From contig OY969721.1 of NCBI GenBank assembly GCA_963702175.1, forward strand, positions 992,001-1,056,000: a stretch of 64,000 bases of DNA, written 5' to 3'. This DNA is from VRUE01 sp963702175 (GTDB lineage: Bacteria; Actinomycetota; Thermoleophilia; Solirubrobacterales; 70-9). Every line of letters begins with the position of its first letter. The stretch's first letter is position 1. Both the position numbers and the translations under genes were made by a program. This document shows, in pieces, positions 29,356-37,571 of this stretch. The notes beneath the pieces were generated by a model. That model was not told the origin of the DNA, did not search any database, and saw nothing but the letters and a program-made list of their open reading frames with translations.

Positions 29356-30632
29356 ACGGCGGTCGGCGCGAGGTGGGCGTACAGCGGGTAGCGCTCCATC
29401 AAAGCGCGGGTGCGCTCGGACAGCGCCGCCTTCTCGGCCTCGAAGTCGCCGGAGAGGGCGGTGGCGATCACGGCGGCGATCTCCTCCATGTCCTCCTCAA
29501 CCAGTCCGCGCGTGGTCAGAGCCGGCGTCCCGATCCGCAGGCCGGAGGGGTTCATCGGCGGCCGCTCGTCGAAGGGGATCGCGTTGCGGTTGACGGTGAT
29601 CCCGGCCTCCGCCAGACGGTCCTCGGCGGTCTTGCCGTCGAGCCCGGTCGGGGTCAGGTCGACGAGCACGAGGTGGACGTCAGTGCCCCCGGTCAGTACA
29701 GGCACTCCGTTCGCTTCGAGACCGGCAGCGAACGCCTGCGCGTTGGCGATCGTCTGCCGCTGGCGGGCGCGGAACGGCTCGCTGGCCGCGATCCGCAAGG
29801 CCACCGCCTTGGCGGCGATCGTGTGCATCAGCGGCCCGCCCTGCTGGCCGGGGAAGGTCGCTTTGTCGATCGCTTTCGCGTGCTCCTCGCGGCAGAGGAT
29901 CATGCCGCTGCGGGGCCCGCAGAGGGTCTTGTGAATCGTCGTCGTGACGACGTCGGCGTGCTCGACTGGGTTCGGGTGCTCGCTGGCGGCGACGAGGCCG
30001 GCGAAGTGGGCCATGTCGACCATCAGCTTCGCCCCCACCGAGTCGGCGACCTCACGGAAGGCGGCGAAGTCGAGCTGGCGCGGGTAGGCGGACCAACCGG
30101 CGACGATCAGCGCCGGGCGGTGCTCCTCGGCGAGGCTGCGCACCTCGTCCATGTCGACGCGGAAGTCCTCGCGGCTGACGTGGTAGGGGACCGGGTTGTA
30201 GAGCTTGCCGGAGACGTTGATCTTCATCCCGTGGCTGAGGTGGCCGCCGTGGTCGAGCGCCATGCCGAGGAAGGTGTCGCCCGGTTCGAGCAGCGCCATG
30301 TAAGCGGCGTTGTTGGCCTGGGCGCCAGCGTGGGGCTGAACGTTGGCGTGCTCGGCGCCGAACAGCTCCTTGGCGCGGTCGATCGCCAACTGCTCGGCGA
30401 CGTCGACCTCCTCGCAGCCGCCGTAGTAGCGGCGGCCGGGGTAGCCCTCCGCGTACTTGTTGGTCAGCACCGAGCCGACCGCGTCCAGCACCGCCTGCGG
30501 GACGAAGTTCTCGGAGGCGATCATCTCCAGCGTGCCCTGCTGGCGGCGCAGCTCGGCCTCGAGCACGGCGGCGATCTCGGGATCGACCTCGACCAGGGGC
30601 GCGGATTGCAGGTTCTCGGGCAGCTCGCTCAC
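29352..30632 (-). CDS. glyA: Serine hydroxymethyltransferase
   Basis: 426-residue PLP enzyme converting serine and tetrahydrofolate to glycine and methylene-tetrahydrofolate. The PLP lysine is in VVTTTIHKTLCGPRSGMI; other family features are LEMIASENFVPQAVLDAVGSVLTNKYAEGYPGRRYYGG near the N-terminus, ANVQPHAGAQANNAAYMALL, and HLVLVDLTPTGLDGKTAEDRLAEAGITVNRN. Full length. Main donor of one-carbon units, consistent with ahcY nearby in the window but not operonic with it. Confidence 0.97.
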   Translation of the reverse strand: MSELPENLQSAPLVEVDPEIAAVLEAELRRQQGTLEMIASENFVPQAVLDAVGSVLTNKYAEGYPGRRYYGGCEEVDVAEQLAIDRAKELFGAEHANVQPHAGAQANNAAYMALLEPGDTFLGMALDHGGHLSHGMKINVSGKLYNPVPYHVSREDFRVDMDEVRSLAEEHRPALIVAGWSAYPRQLDFAAFREVADSVGAKLMVDMAHFAGLVAASEHPNPVEHADVVTTTIHKTLCGPRSGMILCREEHAKAIDKATFPGQQGGPLMHTIAAKAVALRIAASEPFRARQRQTIANAQAFAAGLEANGVPVLTGGTDVHLVLVDLTPTGLDGKTAEDRLAEAGITVNRNAIPFDERPPMNPSGLRIGTPALTTRGLVEEDMEEIAAVIATALSGDFEAEKAALSERTRALMERYPLYAHLAPTAV

Positions 30633-30671
30633 GACCCAAGCGACCTTACCAACGGTCCGGGATAGCCACGC

Positions 30672-31250
30672 CTATCGGCGAAGTTCAGCGCGGGGGTCGG
30701 GAGGATCAGCCATCGCATAGAGCGCGATGAGCGGGGTGACGAGCGCGCCGAGGATGACGGCGAAAACGGTCTGATAAGCGATGAACTGCTCCCTCGAGAG
30801 CTCCGGAAAGCCGGAGGCGACGAGCACCAGGGTCAGGGGCGGAGCCAGAGCAGTCACGACGATGACGCCAAAGGCAAGTCCCCGCCGCAGGCGCGCTGGC
30901 GGAAGCACGGCGAGCCAGCGGTGAACGGAGCGAAGCCCACTCAGCGAAGCCAGAGATCCCAGCCTCACGTCTCGTCGCACGGCGGTCGTAGTCAACACGC
31001 AGGTGATCAGAGGCAGCAGGAAGAGGGTGCCGACCAGGCTCCAGAAGATGCTGGTCTCGGTCAGTGGTACGCCCCACAGCGGCACCGTCTCCTGCCCCCT
31101 GACGCCGAGCCAGACGATCCCCGCGTTGACGATCGCATTGATCGCCGCGGTGGCTGCGAGTGCCCTGGTGATGATCCAGTGCCGGTGTGGCCTTGGCAGC
31201 TCCCTCCACGCCCTAGCGATTCGCAAGCGAGCGACGCTATCAGCGGTCAT
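30672..31250 (-). CDS. Four-helix integral membrane protein, unknown
   Basis: 192 residues from the ATG at 31248-31250. Four hydrophobic helices are visible: ALAATAAINAIVNAGIVWLGV, IFWSLVGTLFLLPLITCVLTTT, GLAFGVIVVTALAPPLTLVLVA and TVFAVILGALVTPLIALYAMA. Short basic cytoplasmic loops (RRDVRLGSLASL, LPPARLRRG). No family recognised. The start codon shares CATG with the start of the divergent lysyl-oxidase-like gene, so at least one of the two starts is uncertain. Confidence 0.65.
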   Translation of the reverse strand: MTADSVARLRIARAWRELPRPHRHWIITRALAATAAINAIVNAGIVWLGVRGQETVPLWGVPLTETSIFWSLVGTLFLLPLITCVLTTTAVRRDVRLGSLASLSGLRSVHRWLAVLPPARLRRGLAFGVIVVTALAPPLTLVLVASGFPELSREQFIAYQTVFAVILGALVTPLIALYAMADPPDPRAELRR

Positions 31251-32052
31251 GGATAGCCTGGGGCCGGTGAGACTCCGCCTCTCGCTCCTCGTCACGGGCC
31301 TCTGCCTGGCCGCAGCTGCGCTTCCGGCGGCCGCGACGGCTGCGACTGAAAACCCCTGCGAAGGGCCGGACTCGGCGCGCCTGCTCTGCCCAGACCTAAA
31401 GGTCGGTCCCGCCGCCGACCTCTACGTCGAGCGAAGCGGCGGTGGCTACGGCTACGGCGGCGGCACGCTGCTGCACGCCGGCAACGACATCCGCTCGCGT
31501 GGGCGCGGCCCGATGGAGTTGCGGGGTCAGCGCTACAAGCGTAACTGGATGAAAGCCAACCAGGCGATCTACAGAGTCGGCGGGGGCGTGGAAATCTTCC
31601 GCACCGAGGCGAAGCTGCACTTCTACAGCGTCGGCTACGAGTGGGGCGGCTCCTACTGGAAGGTGCACGACCCGCTCAGCATGGAGATCTGGTCACTCGA
31701 CCAGAGCCGCCGGCTTCTACAGCGAGTGAGGAAGGGCCCGAAGGTCTTCTACTGCTTCCGCGACCTGGAGCGCACCAAGGCAATGAGGCGATCGCCTGGC
31801 CATCGCGTCTATCCCGCCTGCAGCCGGGATCCAAGCCGCGAGCGGGTCAGGCTCGGCACCTCCGTGGGTTGGTCGGACATTTACCCCTCGACCTACGACC
31901 GCCAGTGGGTCAACGTAAGCGGCCTCCGCGGCTGCTTCGCCTTCGTCATGCAGGTCGACCCGCAGAACCTGCTCTACGAGGAGAACGAGCGCAATAACCG
32001 CTCGACCCGGATCATCCGCCTCCCTTACCGCGACGGCCCCCAGAACTGCTGA
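31249..32052 (+). CDS. Secreted lysyl-oxidase-like protein with degenerate copper site
   Basis: 267 residues with a signal peptide (VRLRLSLLVTGLCLAAAALP, cleavage after ATA) and a C-terminal region matching the lysyl oxidase fold: VFYCFRDLERTK, YPACSRDPSRERVRLGTSVGWSDIYPSTYDRQWVNVSGLRG then CFAFVMQVDPQNLLYEENERNN. In active enzymes the copper site is a WHxHD-like motif; here the aligned segment reads SYWKVHDPLSMEIWSLD, with Lys in place of the first His. It may be a non-catalytic extracellular domain or bind metal differently. GTG at 31267 is an alternative start that begins right at the signal peptide. Confidence 0.75.
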   Translation: MDSLGPVRLRLSLLVTGLCLAAAALPAAATAATENPCEGPDSARLLCPDLKVGPAADLYVERSGGGYGYGGGTLLHAGNDIRSRGRGPMELRGQRYKRNWMKANQAIYRVGGGVEIFRTEAKLHFYSVGYEWGGSYWKVHDPLSMEIWSLDQSRRLLQRVRKGPKVFYCFRDLERTKAMRRSPGHRVYPACSRDPSRERVRLGTSVGWSDIYPSTYDRQWVNVSGLRGCFAFVMQVDPQNLLYEENERNNRSTRIIRLPYRDGPQNC

Positions 32053-32069
32053 GCAGCGCTGCGACGAAC

Positions 32070-32266
32070 TTACCGAGTCGAGCGATCGACCCCCGACTCA
32101 TCATCACGAGAGACCCGATAGCCGATATAGGCACCGCCGACCATCGAATAGAGCGTGATGAGCGCGAAGTAAGTGGAGGGGCTGGCGTCGATCAAGCGCA
32201 AGGCCGCATCAAGCGCCAAGCCGGTGCAGGCGATCACGAGAAGCGGGAGTATCCAAGATCGGTCCA
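32070..32266 (-). CDS. Small two-helix membrane protein, unknown
   Basis: 65 residues from the GTG at 32264-32266: VDRSWILPLLVIACTGLALDAALRL, a short hydrophilic turn, YFALITLYSMVGGAYIGYRV, then a charged tail. The start lies 11 bases after the stop of the upstream small membrane gene, suggesting a translationally linked pair. No family recognised; similar size and layout to the genes at 43627 and 43831. Confidence 0.5.
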
Positions 32267-32277
32267 CAGACAAAAGA

Positions 32278-32493
32278 TTACTCCCAAATCCCGTCGGCAG
32301 CGAGAAAAAGCATCGCCATTCCGGCTCCGACCAAGAACCCGACCGCGGTCGCTGCATCTGTCTGCTCAGGCGGGACACCTCGCAGAATCGCCAATGACCT
32401 GGCTACACCGGCAAAGGCGCCGCTCATGACAACAACCAGCCCAGCCAGGCCGTTGGCGAATTCTGCGATAGATGCCATCGACGGCAAGGACAT
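32278..32493 (-). CDS. Small two-helix membrane protein, unknown
   Basis: 71 residues from the ATG at 32491-32493 (MSLPSMASIAEFANGLAGLVVVMSGAFAGVARSLAILRG), a polar linker PPEQTDAAT and a second helix AVGFLVGAGMAMLFLAADGIWE. An upstream ATG at 32524 would add 11 basic residues. Ends just before the second small membrane gene. Function unknown. Confidence 0.5.
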   Translation of the reverse strand: MSLPSMASIAEFANGLAGLVVVMSGAFAGVARSLAILRGVPPEQTDAATAVGFLVGAGMAMLFLAADGIWE

Positions 32494-32606
32494 GAGCAGC
32501 CCTGATCTTGGCCCACGTCGACGCACAGATGGTGCGCTTCATGTCACGACTTTGCATCGCTTCTGGAATTTGTCGCGGACTTCACCGCCGCCCCGCACTG
32601 GTGTGC

Positions 32607-33404
32607 TCAGCCGCCGATCGGCGCTCTGGGGTTGGCGCCCCAGAAGACCACGGTGCCGAGCATGCCGATGATGTGGACGAGGACGATGTTGACCACCATC
32701 GACTGCGCCGTCGCGGCACCGACACCGACTGGCCCGCCGCTGGCCGTATAGCCGTAGTAGCACCCGACCAGCACGATCGCTGTCGCCATCACCATCCCCT
32801 TGACCAGGCTGAAGATCAGGTCGGGAGGGTTCTGGAACATCCAGAAGATCAGCAGGTAGCCACCTGAAGAGACATCACTGACCTGCTCGACCACAGCGAA
32901 GTAGCTGGCGAAGTAGATGACTCCGATCCCGACCATGTAGACGAATGGAAAGGTGAGCCAGGCGGCGAGCAGGCGGGTCGCGGCGAGGAAGGTCACCGGC
33001 TGGATCCCCATCACCTCAAGCGCATCGATCTCATCGGAGATCCGCATTGCGCCGAGCTCGGCGACGATCCCGGTGCCGACCTTGGCCGCGAGGATGTAGC
33101 CGAAGGCGTACGGCAATGCCTCGCGCAGGTCGCACCAGGCGGCAAACAGGCCGGCATAGCCCGGCGCACCCTGGGCGCGAAAGAAGTAGGCCCCCTGCAA
33201 TCCGCACTGAAGGCCAAGGATGAACAGGAACGCCCAGATGATCAGCGCCGAGCCGAGGAGCAGGATCCCCGCTTGGCGCAGGCTCTCGCCGAAGAAGAGG
33301 AGGACGCGGCCCGAATAGACCTGGCCCGCGACCCGGACGCCGAAGCGGGCGATCTCGCCGAAAGCGTCAAACCAACCCCGCGGGACGTCGAGCCAGCCGA
33401 TCAT
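32607..33404 (-). CDS. MlaE/YrbE-family ABC permease, second of pair
   Basis: 265 residues, about five to six membrane spans, of the MlaE permease family (YrbEB-like): ADLGAMRISDEIDALEVMGIQP is represented here by GIVAELGAMRISDEIDALEVMGIQPVTFLAATRLLAAW, the family signature, and the C-terminus has YYGYTASGGPVGVGAATAQSMVVNIVLVHIIG. In MCE systems two such permeases and an MlaF ATPase move lipids with MCE substrate-binding proteins. No MCE gene or ATPase follows here. The start overlaps the upstream permease by four bases. Confidence 0.88.
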   Translation of the reverse strand: MIGWLDVPRGWFDAFGEIARFGVRVAGQVYSGRVLLFFGESLRQAGILLLGSALIIWAFLFILGLQCGLQGAYFFRAQGAPGYAGLFAAWCDLREALPYAFGYILAAKVGTGIVAELGAMRISDEIDALEVMGIQPVTFLAATRLLAAWLTFPFVYMVGIGVIYFASYFAVVEQVSDVSSGGYLLIFWMFQNPPDLIFSLVKGMVMATAIVLVGCYYGYTASGGPVGVGAATAQSMVVNIVLVHIIGMLGTVVFWGANPRAPIGG

Positions 33405-34207
33405 CGAATCGTCTGCAGCTCGGGGTTAGTGGCGAGCAAGATGGCGCTGAAGACGTACTGGAAGAAGAAGACCGCCATGAAGGCGATCACCACCGCCTGG
33501 TTGACCGCACGACCGACGCCCTCTGCCCCGCCCGACGCGGTCATCCCCTTGTAGGAGCAGACGATCGCGATGATCGCTCCGAACATCGTGCACATGAGCA
33601 CGGAGCCCCAGAGATCAGTAATCGAGGCATTGGCGAAGAGCGTCGCGAAGAAACCCCCCAGCGGTTGGTCGTAGAGCAGCTCGGCGGCTATGCCGGCGCT
33701 GAGGCCGAAGACGATCGCGAAGGCATCCAGCAGGCAGGTGATCGCCATTAGCGCCAGAAAGCGAGGTACGACCAGGTTCTTGACGGGATCGACACCGAGC
33801 ACCTGTAGGGCATCCAGCTCCTCGCGGATCTTGCGGGCGCCGAGATCGGCGGTGATCGCGGTGCCGGCGATGCCGGCCACGACCACGGCGGTCACCAGCG
33901 GCCCGATCCAACGGATCGCGGTCAGCACGAAGAACCCGCCGAGCCGGTCCAGCGCCCCGAAGATGGAGAGGGCGCCTGCCGCCTGAAGCCCCGGCGCGCC
34001 GAGGCAGAGCGCGAAGGTCGAGACCGACAGCGGAAACCAGGAAAGCTTGAGGACGAAGACGAGCTGGTCGACCAGCTCCTCGCCGTAGGGATAGGGCGGC
34101 CGGATCGCCGACACGATCGTCCGCGTCGTGAGCAGCATCATGCTGCCCACCTGCTCGAAGCTCGACTTGGCAGGCAGGAGGGCCCGGGCTAGGACTTGCT
34201 GCGCCAC
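33401..34207 (-). CDS. MlaE/YrbE-family ABC permease, first of pair
   Basis: 268 residues with the same family signature, GTAITADLGARKIREELDALQVLGVDPVKNLVVPRFLALMA, and a C-terminal SYKGMTASGGAEGVGRAVNQAVVIAFMAVFFFQYVF. About five spans. YrbEA-like partner of the next gene, with which it would form a heterodimeric permease core. It starts inside the last codons of the GntR regulator gene (19-base overlap), so the three genes form one operon. Its ATPase and MCE partners must be encoded elsewhere. Confidence 0.88.
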   Translation of the reverse strand: MAQQVLARALLPAKSSFEQVGSMMLLTTRTIVSAIRPPYPYGEELVDQLVFVLKLSWFPLSVSTFALCLGAPGLQAAGALSIFGALDRLGGFFVLTAIRWIGPLVTAVVVAGIAGTAITADLGARKIREELDALQVLGVDPVKNLVVPRFLALMAITCLLDAFAIVFGLSAGIAAELLYDQPLGGFFATLFANASITDLWGSVLMCTMFGAIIAIVCSYKGMTASGGAEGVGRAVNQAVVIAFMAVFFFQYVFSAILLATNPELQTIR

Positions 34208-34944
34208 CAGCTCATCGCCCGGCCGAGCGGCCCCGGGCTCGGCTCCTGGCGCCGGGCACGTGCCCGGTCCTCTTCGCGTGCGCGCAGCTCGGCCGCCTTC
34301 TGCGCCTCCGAGAGCTGGGCGATAAGCGTGTCCCGCGTCTGCTCCAGCTCCTCGACGCCGGCGACGTGCGCCTCGGCGCGCAGGCGCGCAGTCGGTAGCC
34401 AGTCGGGCAAGTCGCGGACGTAAGAGGCGAGCTCGGCCTCGAGGCGGCCGATCTGGCGGCGCAGCTCCTGCCGCACCTCGATCGCCTCGCTCTCTTCGCC
34501 AGGGTCGGGAAGATCGATCGACGGCTCCGTCGTCTCCTCGCCACCGTCAAGCGCCCCCGGCATGCTGGCGCAGGCAGCGACGACGATCGCCAGCTCACGC
34601 GGGTGGAGCCCCTCGTCGCGAGCGCGGCGCAGCGCCCCGACCGCAATCTCCTCCAGTCGGGGCGCTGGCTCGACACCCTCGGCGACGAAGGTTCCCTGAC
34701 CCTGGCGGCTGACTACCAGGCCTTGATCCTCGAGATCGGCGTAGACGGCCCTCACGGTGTTGACGTTGACCCCCGCCCACTCCGCCAGGCGGCGAAAGCT
34801 GGGCAGACGCTCGCCGACTGGCAGCCGGCCGGCCGAGATCAGCGCCCGCAGCCGCCAGGCCAGCTGAATCCCGACCGGGAGCTCATCACCGCGGTCGGTC
34901 GAGAAGGGATTCCCCTCCTCATGGGCCAAAGCTTGCTGTGACAT
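34189..34944 (-). CDS. GntR-family regulator with coiled-coil C-terminus
   Basis: 251 residues. An N-terminal GntR winged helix at about 20-95: VGIQLAWRLRALISAGRLPVGERLPSFRRLAEWAGVNVNTVRAVYADLEDQGLVVSRQGQGTFVA. The rest is not an aminotransferase, FCD or UTRA ligand domain but mainly charged helix: EAIEVRQELRRQIGRLEAELASYVRDL and ELEQTRDTLIAQLSEAQKAAELRAREEDRARARRQ, ending with MSWWRSKS. Closest in outline to the short YtrA-like subgroup, here with coiled coil. It heads the permease operon and has a palindrome over its -35 region, so autoregulation is likely. Confidence 0.85.
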   Translation of the reverse strand: MSQQALAHEEGNPFSTDRGDELPVGIQLAWRLRALISAGRLPVGERLPSFRRLAEWAGVNVNTVRAVYADLEDQGLVVSRQGQGTFVAEGVEPAPRLEEIAVGALRRARDEGLHPRELAIVVAACASMPGALDGGEETTEPSIDLPDPGEESEAIEVRQELRRQIGRLEAELASYVRDLPDWLPTARLRAEAHVAGVEELEQTRDTLIAQLSEAQKAAELRAREEDRARARRQEPSPGPLGRAMSWWRSKS

Positions 34945-34970
34945 TAAAACACACAGTAGCTCGGTTAATT

Positions 34971-34988
34971 GTTCTAGTCAACTAGAAC
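34971..34988. promoter_or_regulatory. GntR-type operator overlapping promoter and sua5 stop
   Basis: GTTCTAGTCAACTAGAAC: perfect 8-base arms around a two-base centre. On the minus strand TTGACT at its middle is a -35 match, followed after 17 bases by TACTGT, about 17 bases before the GntR start. The palindrome also contains the stop codon of the sua5 gene. Confidence 0.65.
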
Positions 34989-35612
34989 ACTTAGCGCGTG
35001 GGCCAGCTCTGCTTCGTCCGCCGCACCTTGGCGAAGAACTAGCCACTCGCCGGTCTCGTCAACACCAGAGAGGTCGACCACGGTCGAGGGAAGGCCGGCG
35101 AGGACGCCGCCGTCGATTGCCAGGTCGGCCGCTTCGACGATCGCCTCGGAGACTTGGTCGAAGCGCGCCGGCGCGGGCTCACCGCTGCGATTCGCCGAAG
35201 TCTGGAAGAGCGGGCACATCGCCCCAGCGAGCGGCCCGTCGATCAGGCGAACGCCGAGCCGCTCGGGATCCTCACGGCAGGCCAGCGGGTAGCGCCGCTG
35301 CGGGTTGTCGACCACCAGGGTTACCGGCCCCGGGAGCAGCGCGCCCACCGCCTTCCTCGCCCGAGGTCCCAGCCCCCCCACGAGCTCGCGCATCGCCAGT
35401 GGCGAGAGGTACATGACCGCGGAGGGCTTGCCATCGTCGCGGCCCTTGATCCCGTGGATGCGCGCGACCGCCGCCTCGTCAAGTGGGTCGCAGGCGAGAC
35501 CGTAGAGGCCGTCGGCAGGGAAGACGGCGACACCGCCCGCGACGAGGCGGCGCTCCAACGCCGCCCGCGCCGTCTCGGCGCCGTCCCGCTCGATCGAGAT
35601 GACCTCGGTCAC
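34974..35612 (-). CDS. tsaC: L-threonylcarbamoyladenylate synthase (Sua5/YciO/YrdC)
   Basis: 212 residues; makes threonylcarbamoyl-AMP from Thr, bicarbonate and ATP for the t6A37 modification of ANN-decoding tRNAs. Motifs: VFPADGLYGLACDPLDEAAVARIHGIKGRDDGKPSAVMYLS, LLPGPVTLVVDN, LGVRLIDGPLAGAMCPLFQTSANRSGEPAPARFDQV. The usual PTDTVYGL is PADGLYGL here. No Sua5 C-terminal domain, so YrdC/TsaC-type. Start is the GTG at 35610-35612, overlapping the prmC stop (GTGA). Position after prmC is conserved in Actinobacteria. Confidence 0.88.
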   Translation of the reverse strand: MTEVISIERDGAETARAALERRLVAGGVAVFPADGLYGLACDPLDEAAVARIHGIKGRDDGKPSAVMYLSPLAMRELVGGLGPRARKAVGALLPGPVTLVVDNPQRRYPLACREDPERLGVRLIDGPLAGAMCPLFQTSANRSGEPAPARFDQVSEAIVEAADLAIDGGVLAGLPSTVVDLSGVDETGEWLVLRQGAADEAELAHALSVLVD

Positions 35613-36472
35613 TTCGCCGCCCTGTCTCTGCCGACGATGACCCGCTCGATCCCGGCCAGGTCGATCCTGGTCTCGACTTTGCCGAAGTCCGCCTCGCGCA
35701 GCATCTCGCCCACGGTCGACGCCTGTCCCTCCCCCACCTCCAGTGCCATCGCCTCTGCCCCCGCGAACGCAGTTCCTTCCGTATAGCGGAGGAAATTGCG
35801 TTCGCACTCGCGGAGAAGCGCGCGGATAACGTCAAGTCCATCGGAGCCCGCGAGCAGTGCCTCGCGCGGCTCCCACTGCGTAATCTCGGGCTGCAGGCTC
35901 GGCCAGTCGCCGCGGGCGACGTAAGGCAGGTTGGCGACGATGAGGTCGAACGCCTCGCCCGCTGGCAGTGAGCCCTTGATGAAGCGAACCCGGTCACCGA
36001 ACCCCAGGTGCTCGGCGTTGGCTGCAGCCACTTCGAGTGCCGCTGTCGAGGTGTCGGTGGCCGTGACCCTGCAGGCAGGCAGCTCATCGGCAATAGCAAG
36101 GGCAATCGCACCAGACCCAGTCCCGACGTCGAGCACGGAGCCAGGTTGAAGCTCCAGCGCCAGCTCGACCAGTAGCTCGGTCTCGGGCCGCGGGATGAGA
36201 ACGCGCCGGTCTACCGCTAGCTCGATCCTGCGAAATCCCTTGTGGCCGAGGATGTAGGCGACCGGCTCGCGCCGGAGCCGGCGGCGGACCATCTCCCCGA
36301 ACCGTCGCGCGGCCAGCGGCGGGACGTCAGCAGCCGGGTTGGCGACCAAGGCCGCACGGTCCCAGCCGTTCGCTTCGGCGAGCAGGATTTCGGCATCGAG
36401 GCGCGGGTCTTCTACTCCCGCCGCCTTCAGCGCATCAGCGGAAGCGGTGAGGGCTTCGCGAACCGTCGCCAC
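35609..36472 (-). CDS. prmC: Release factor glutamine methyltransferase
   Basis: 287 residues; N5-methylates the glutamine of the GGQ motif in RF1 and RF2. The N-terminal helical domain (MATVREALTASADALKAAGVEDPRLDAEILLAEANG) is followed by the SAM fold: RVLIPRPETELLVELAL, VLDVGTGSGAIALAIA, ATDTSTAALEVAAANAEHLG, and the catalytic motif IVANLPYV, where most enzymes have NPPY. It lies six bases from prfA, its substrate gene. Confidence 0.93.
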   Translation of the reverse strand: MATVREALTASADALKAAGVEDPRLDAEILLAEANGWDRAALVANPAADVPPLAARRFGEMVRRRLRREPVAYILGHKGFRRIELAVDRRVLIPRPETELLVELALELQPGSVLDVGTGSGAIALAIADELPACRVTATDTSTAALEVAAANAEHLGFGDRVRFIKGSLPAGEAFDLIVANLPYVARGDWPSLQPEITQWEPREALLAGSDGLDVIRALLRECERNFLRYTEGTAFAGAEAMALEVGEGQASTVGEMLREADFGKVETRIDLAGIERVIVGRDRAAK

Positions 36473-36478
36473 GACTCT

Positions 36479-37543
36479 TCATCCAGCCGCAGCCGCGAGA
36501 CGCTGCCGCCTCTCCTCCGCAGCGAGAGCATCGGTGAACTGATCCAGGGCGCCGCCGAGCACTCCATCGAGGTCGTGGGAGGTGAGCTTGATCCTGTGGT
36601 CGGTGACCCGGCCCTGGGGGAAGTTGTAGGTGCGGACCTTCTCCGACCGCTCTCCCGTCCCGACCTGTGCCTTGCGCTCGGCGGCAACCTTCGCCTGCTG
36701 TTCGGCCAGCTCGCGCTCGTAGAGCCGGGCCCGCAGCACGCGCATCGCCCGCTCCTTGTTCTGGAGTTGGGACTTCTCGTCCTGCATCGAGACGACGATC
36801 CCAGTCGGTTTGTGGGTAATGCGCACCGCCGAGTCGGTCGTGTTGACGGACTGGCCACCCGGGCCTGAGGAGCGGTAGACGTCGACCTGGAGGTCATTCG
36901 GGTCGACCTCCACCTCGACCTCCTCTGCCTCCGGCAGCACCGCGACGGTCGCGGTCGAAGTGTGGATGCGACCCTGCGACTCGGTCTCCGGCACGCGCTG
37001 GACGCGATGGGTGCCGCCCTCGTACTTGAAGACCGAGTAGGCACCCTCGCCCTTGACGGCGAAGGTGAGCTCCTTGAAGCCGCCGACCTCAGCCGCTGAC
37101 TGAGAGAGGGCCTCGGTCGAGAAGCCCCGCTCCTCCGCGTAGCGGCTGAGCATCTTGTAGAGGTCGCCGGCGAAGAGCGCCGCCTCGTCCCCCCCCGTCC
37201 CGGCACGGATCTCGACCAACACGTTCTTGGCGTCGTTGGGGTCGCGCTCGACCATCGCCAAGCGGATCTCCTCTTCCAGGCCCTCCAGCTTCGCCGGCGC
37301 CTCCTCGACAAGCGCCCGCAGCTCGGGATCGTCGCCGTCCTCGGCGAGCAGCTCCTGCGCGCCCTCCAGGTCGTCCTTCAGCATCCGGTACTCGCCCGCC
37401 AGCCGCCGCGCCGGCTCCAGCTCCCGGTATTCGCGCCCGACCTCGGCATAGCGCTGCCGATCCCCGATCACTTCGGGATCGGACATCAGCCCCTCGAGCT
37501 CGGAGAACCGCGCTTCTATTTGCTCGACGAGAGAGTCGATCAT
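36479..37543 (-). CDS. prfA: Peptide chain release factor 1
   Basis: 354 residues; terminates at UAG and UAA. Domain 3 carries the GGQ motif in SSGPGGQSVNTTDSAVRITH (near 230-250) and the codon-recognition region PxT-type is in domain 2 (TFAVKGEGAYSVFKYEGGTHRVQRVPETESQGRIHTSTATVAVLPEAE). The C-terminal KVRTYNFPQGRVTDHRIKLTSHDLDGVLGGALDQFTDAL is typical RF1. Unlike prfB at 4076 no frameshift is needed. Confidence 0.96.
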   Translation of the reverse strand: MIDSLVEQIEARFSELEGLMSDPEVIGDRQRYAEVGREYRELEPARRLAGEYRMLKDDLEGAQELLAEDGDDPELRALVEEAPAKLEGLEEEIRLAMVERDPNDAKNVLVEIRAGTGGDEAALFAGDLYKMLSRYAEERGFSTEALSQSAAEVGGFKELTFAVKGEGAYSVFKYEGGTHRVQRVPETESQGRIHTSTATVAVLPEAEEVEVEVDPNDLQVDVYRSSGPGGQSVNTTDSAVRITHKPTGIVVSMQDEKSQLQNKERAMRVLRARLYERELAEQQAKVAAERKAQVGTGERSEKVRTYNFPQGRVTDHRIKLTSHDLDGVLGGALDQFTDALAAEERRQRLAAAAG

Positions 37544-37571
37544 GCAGACAACATAGACCTGCCGCTTCGCG

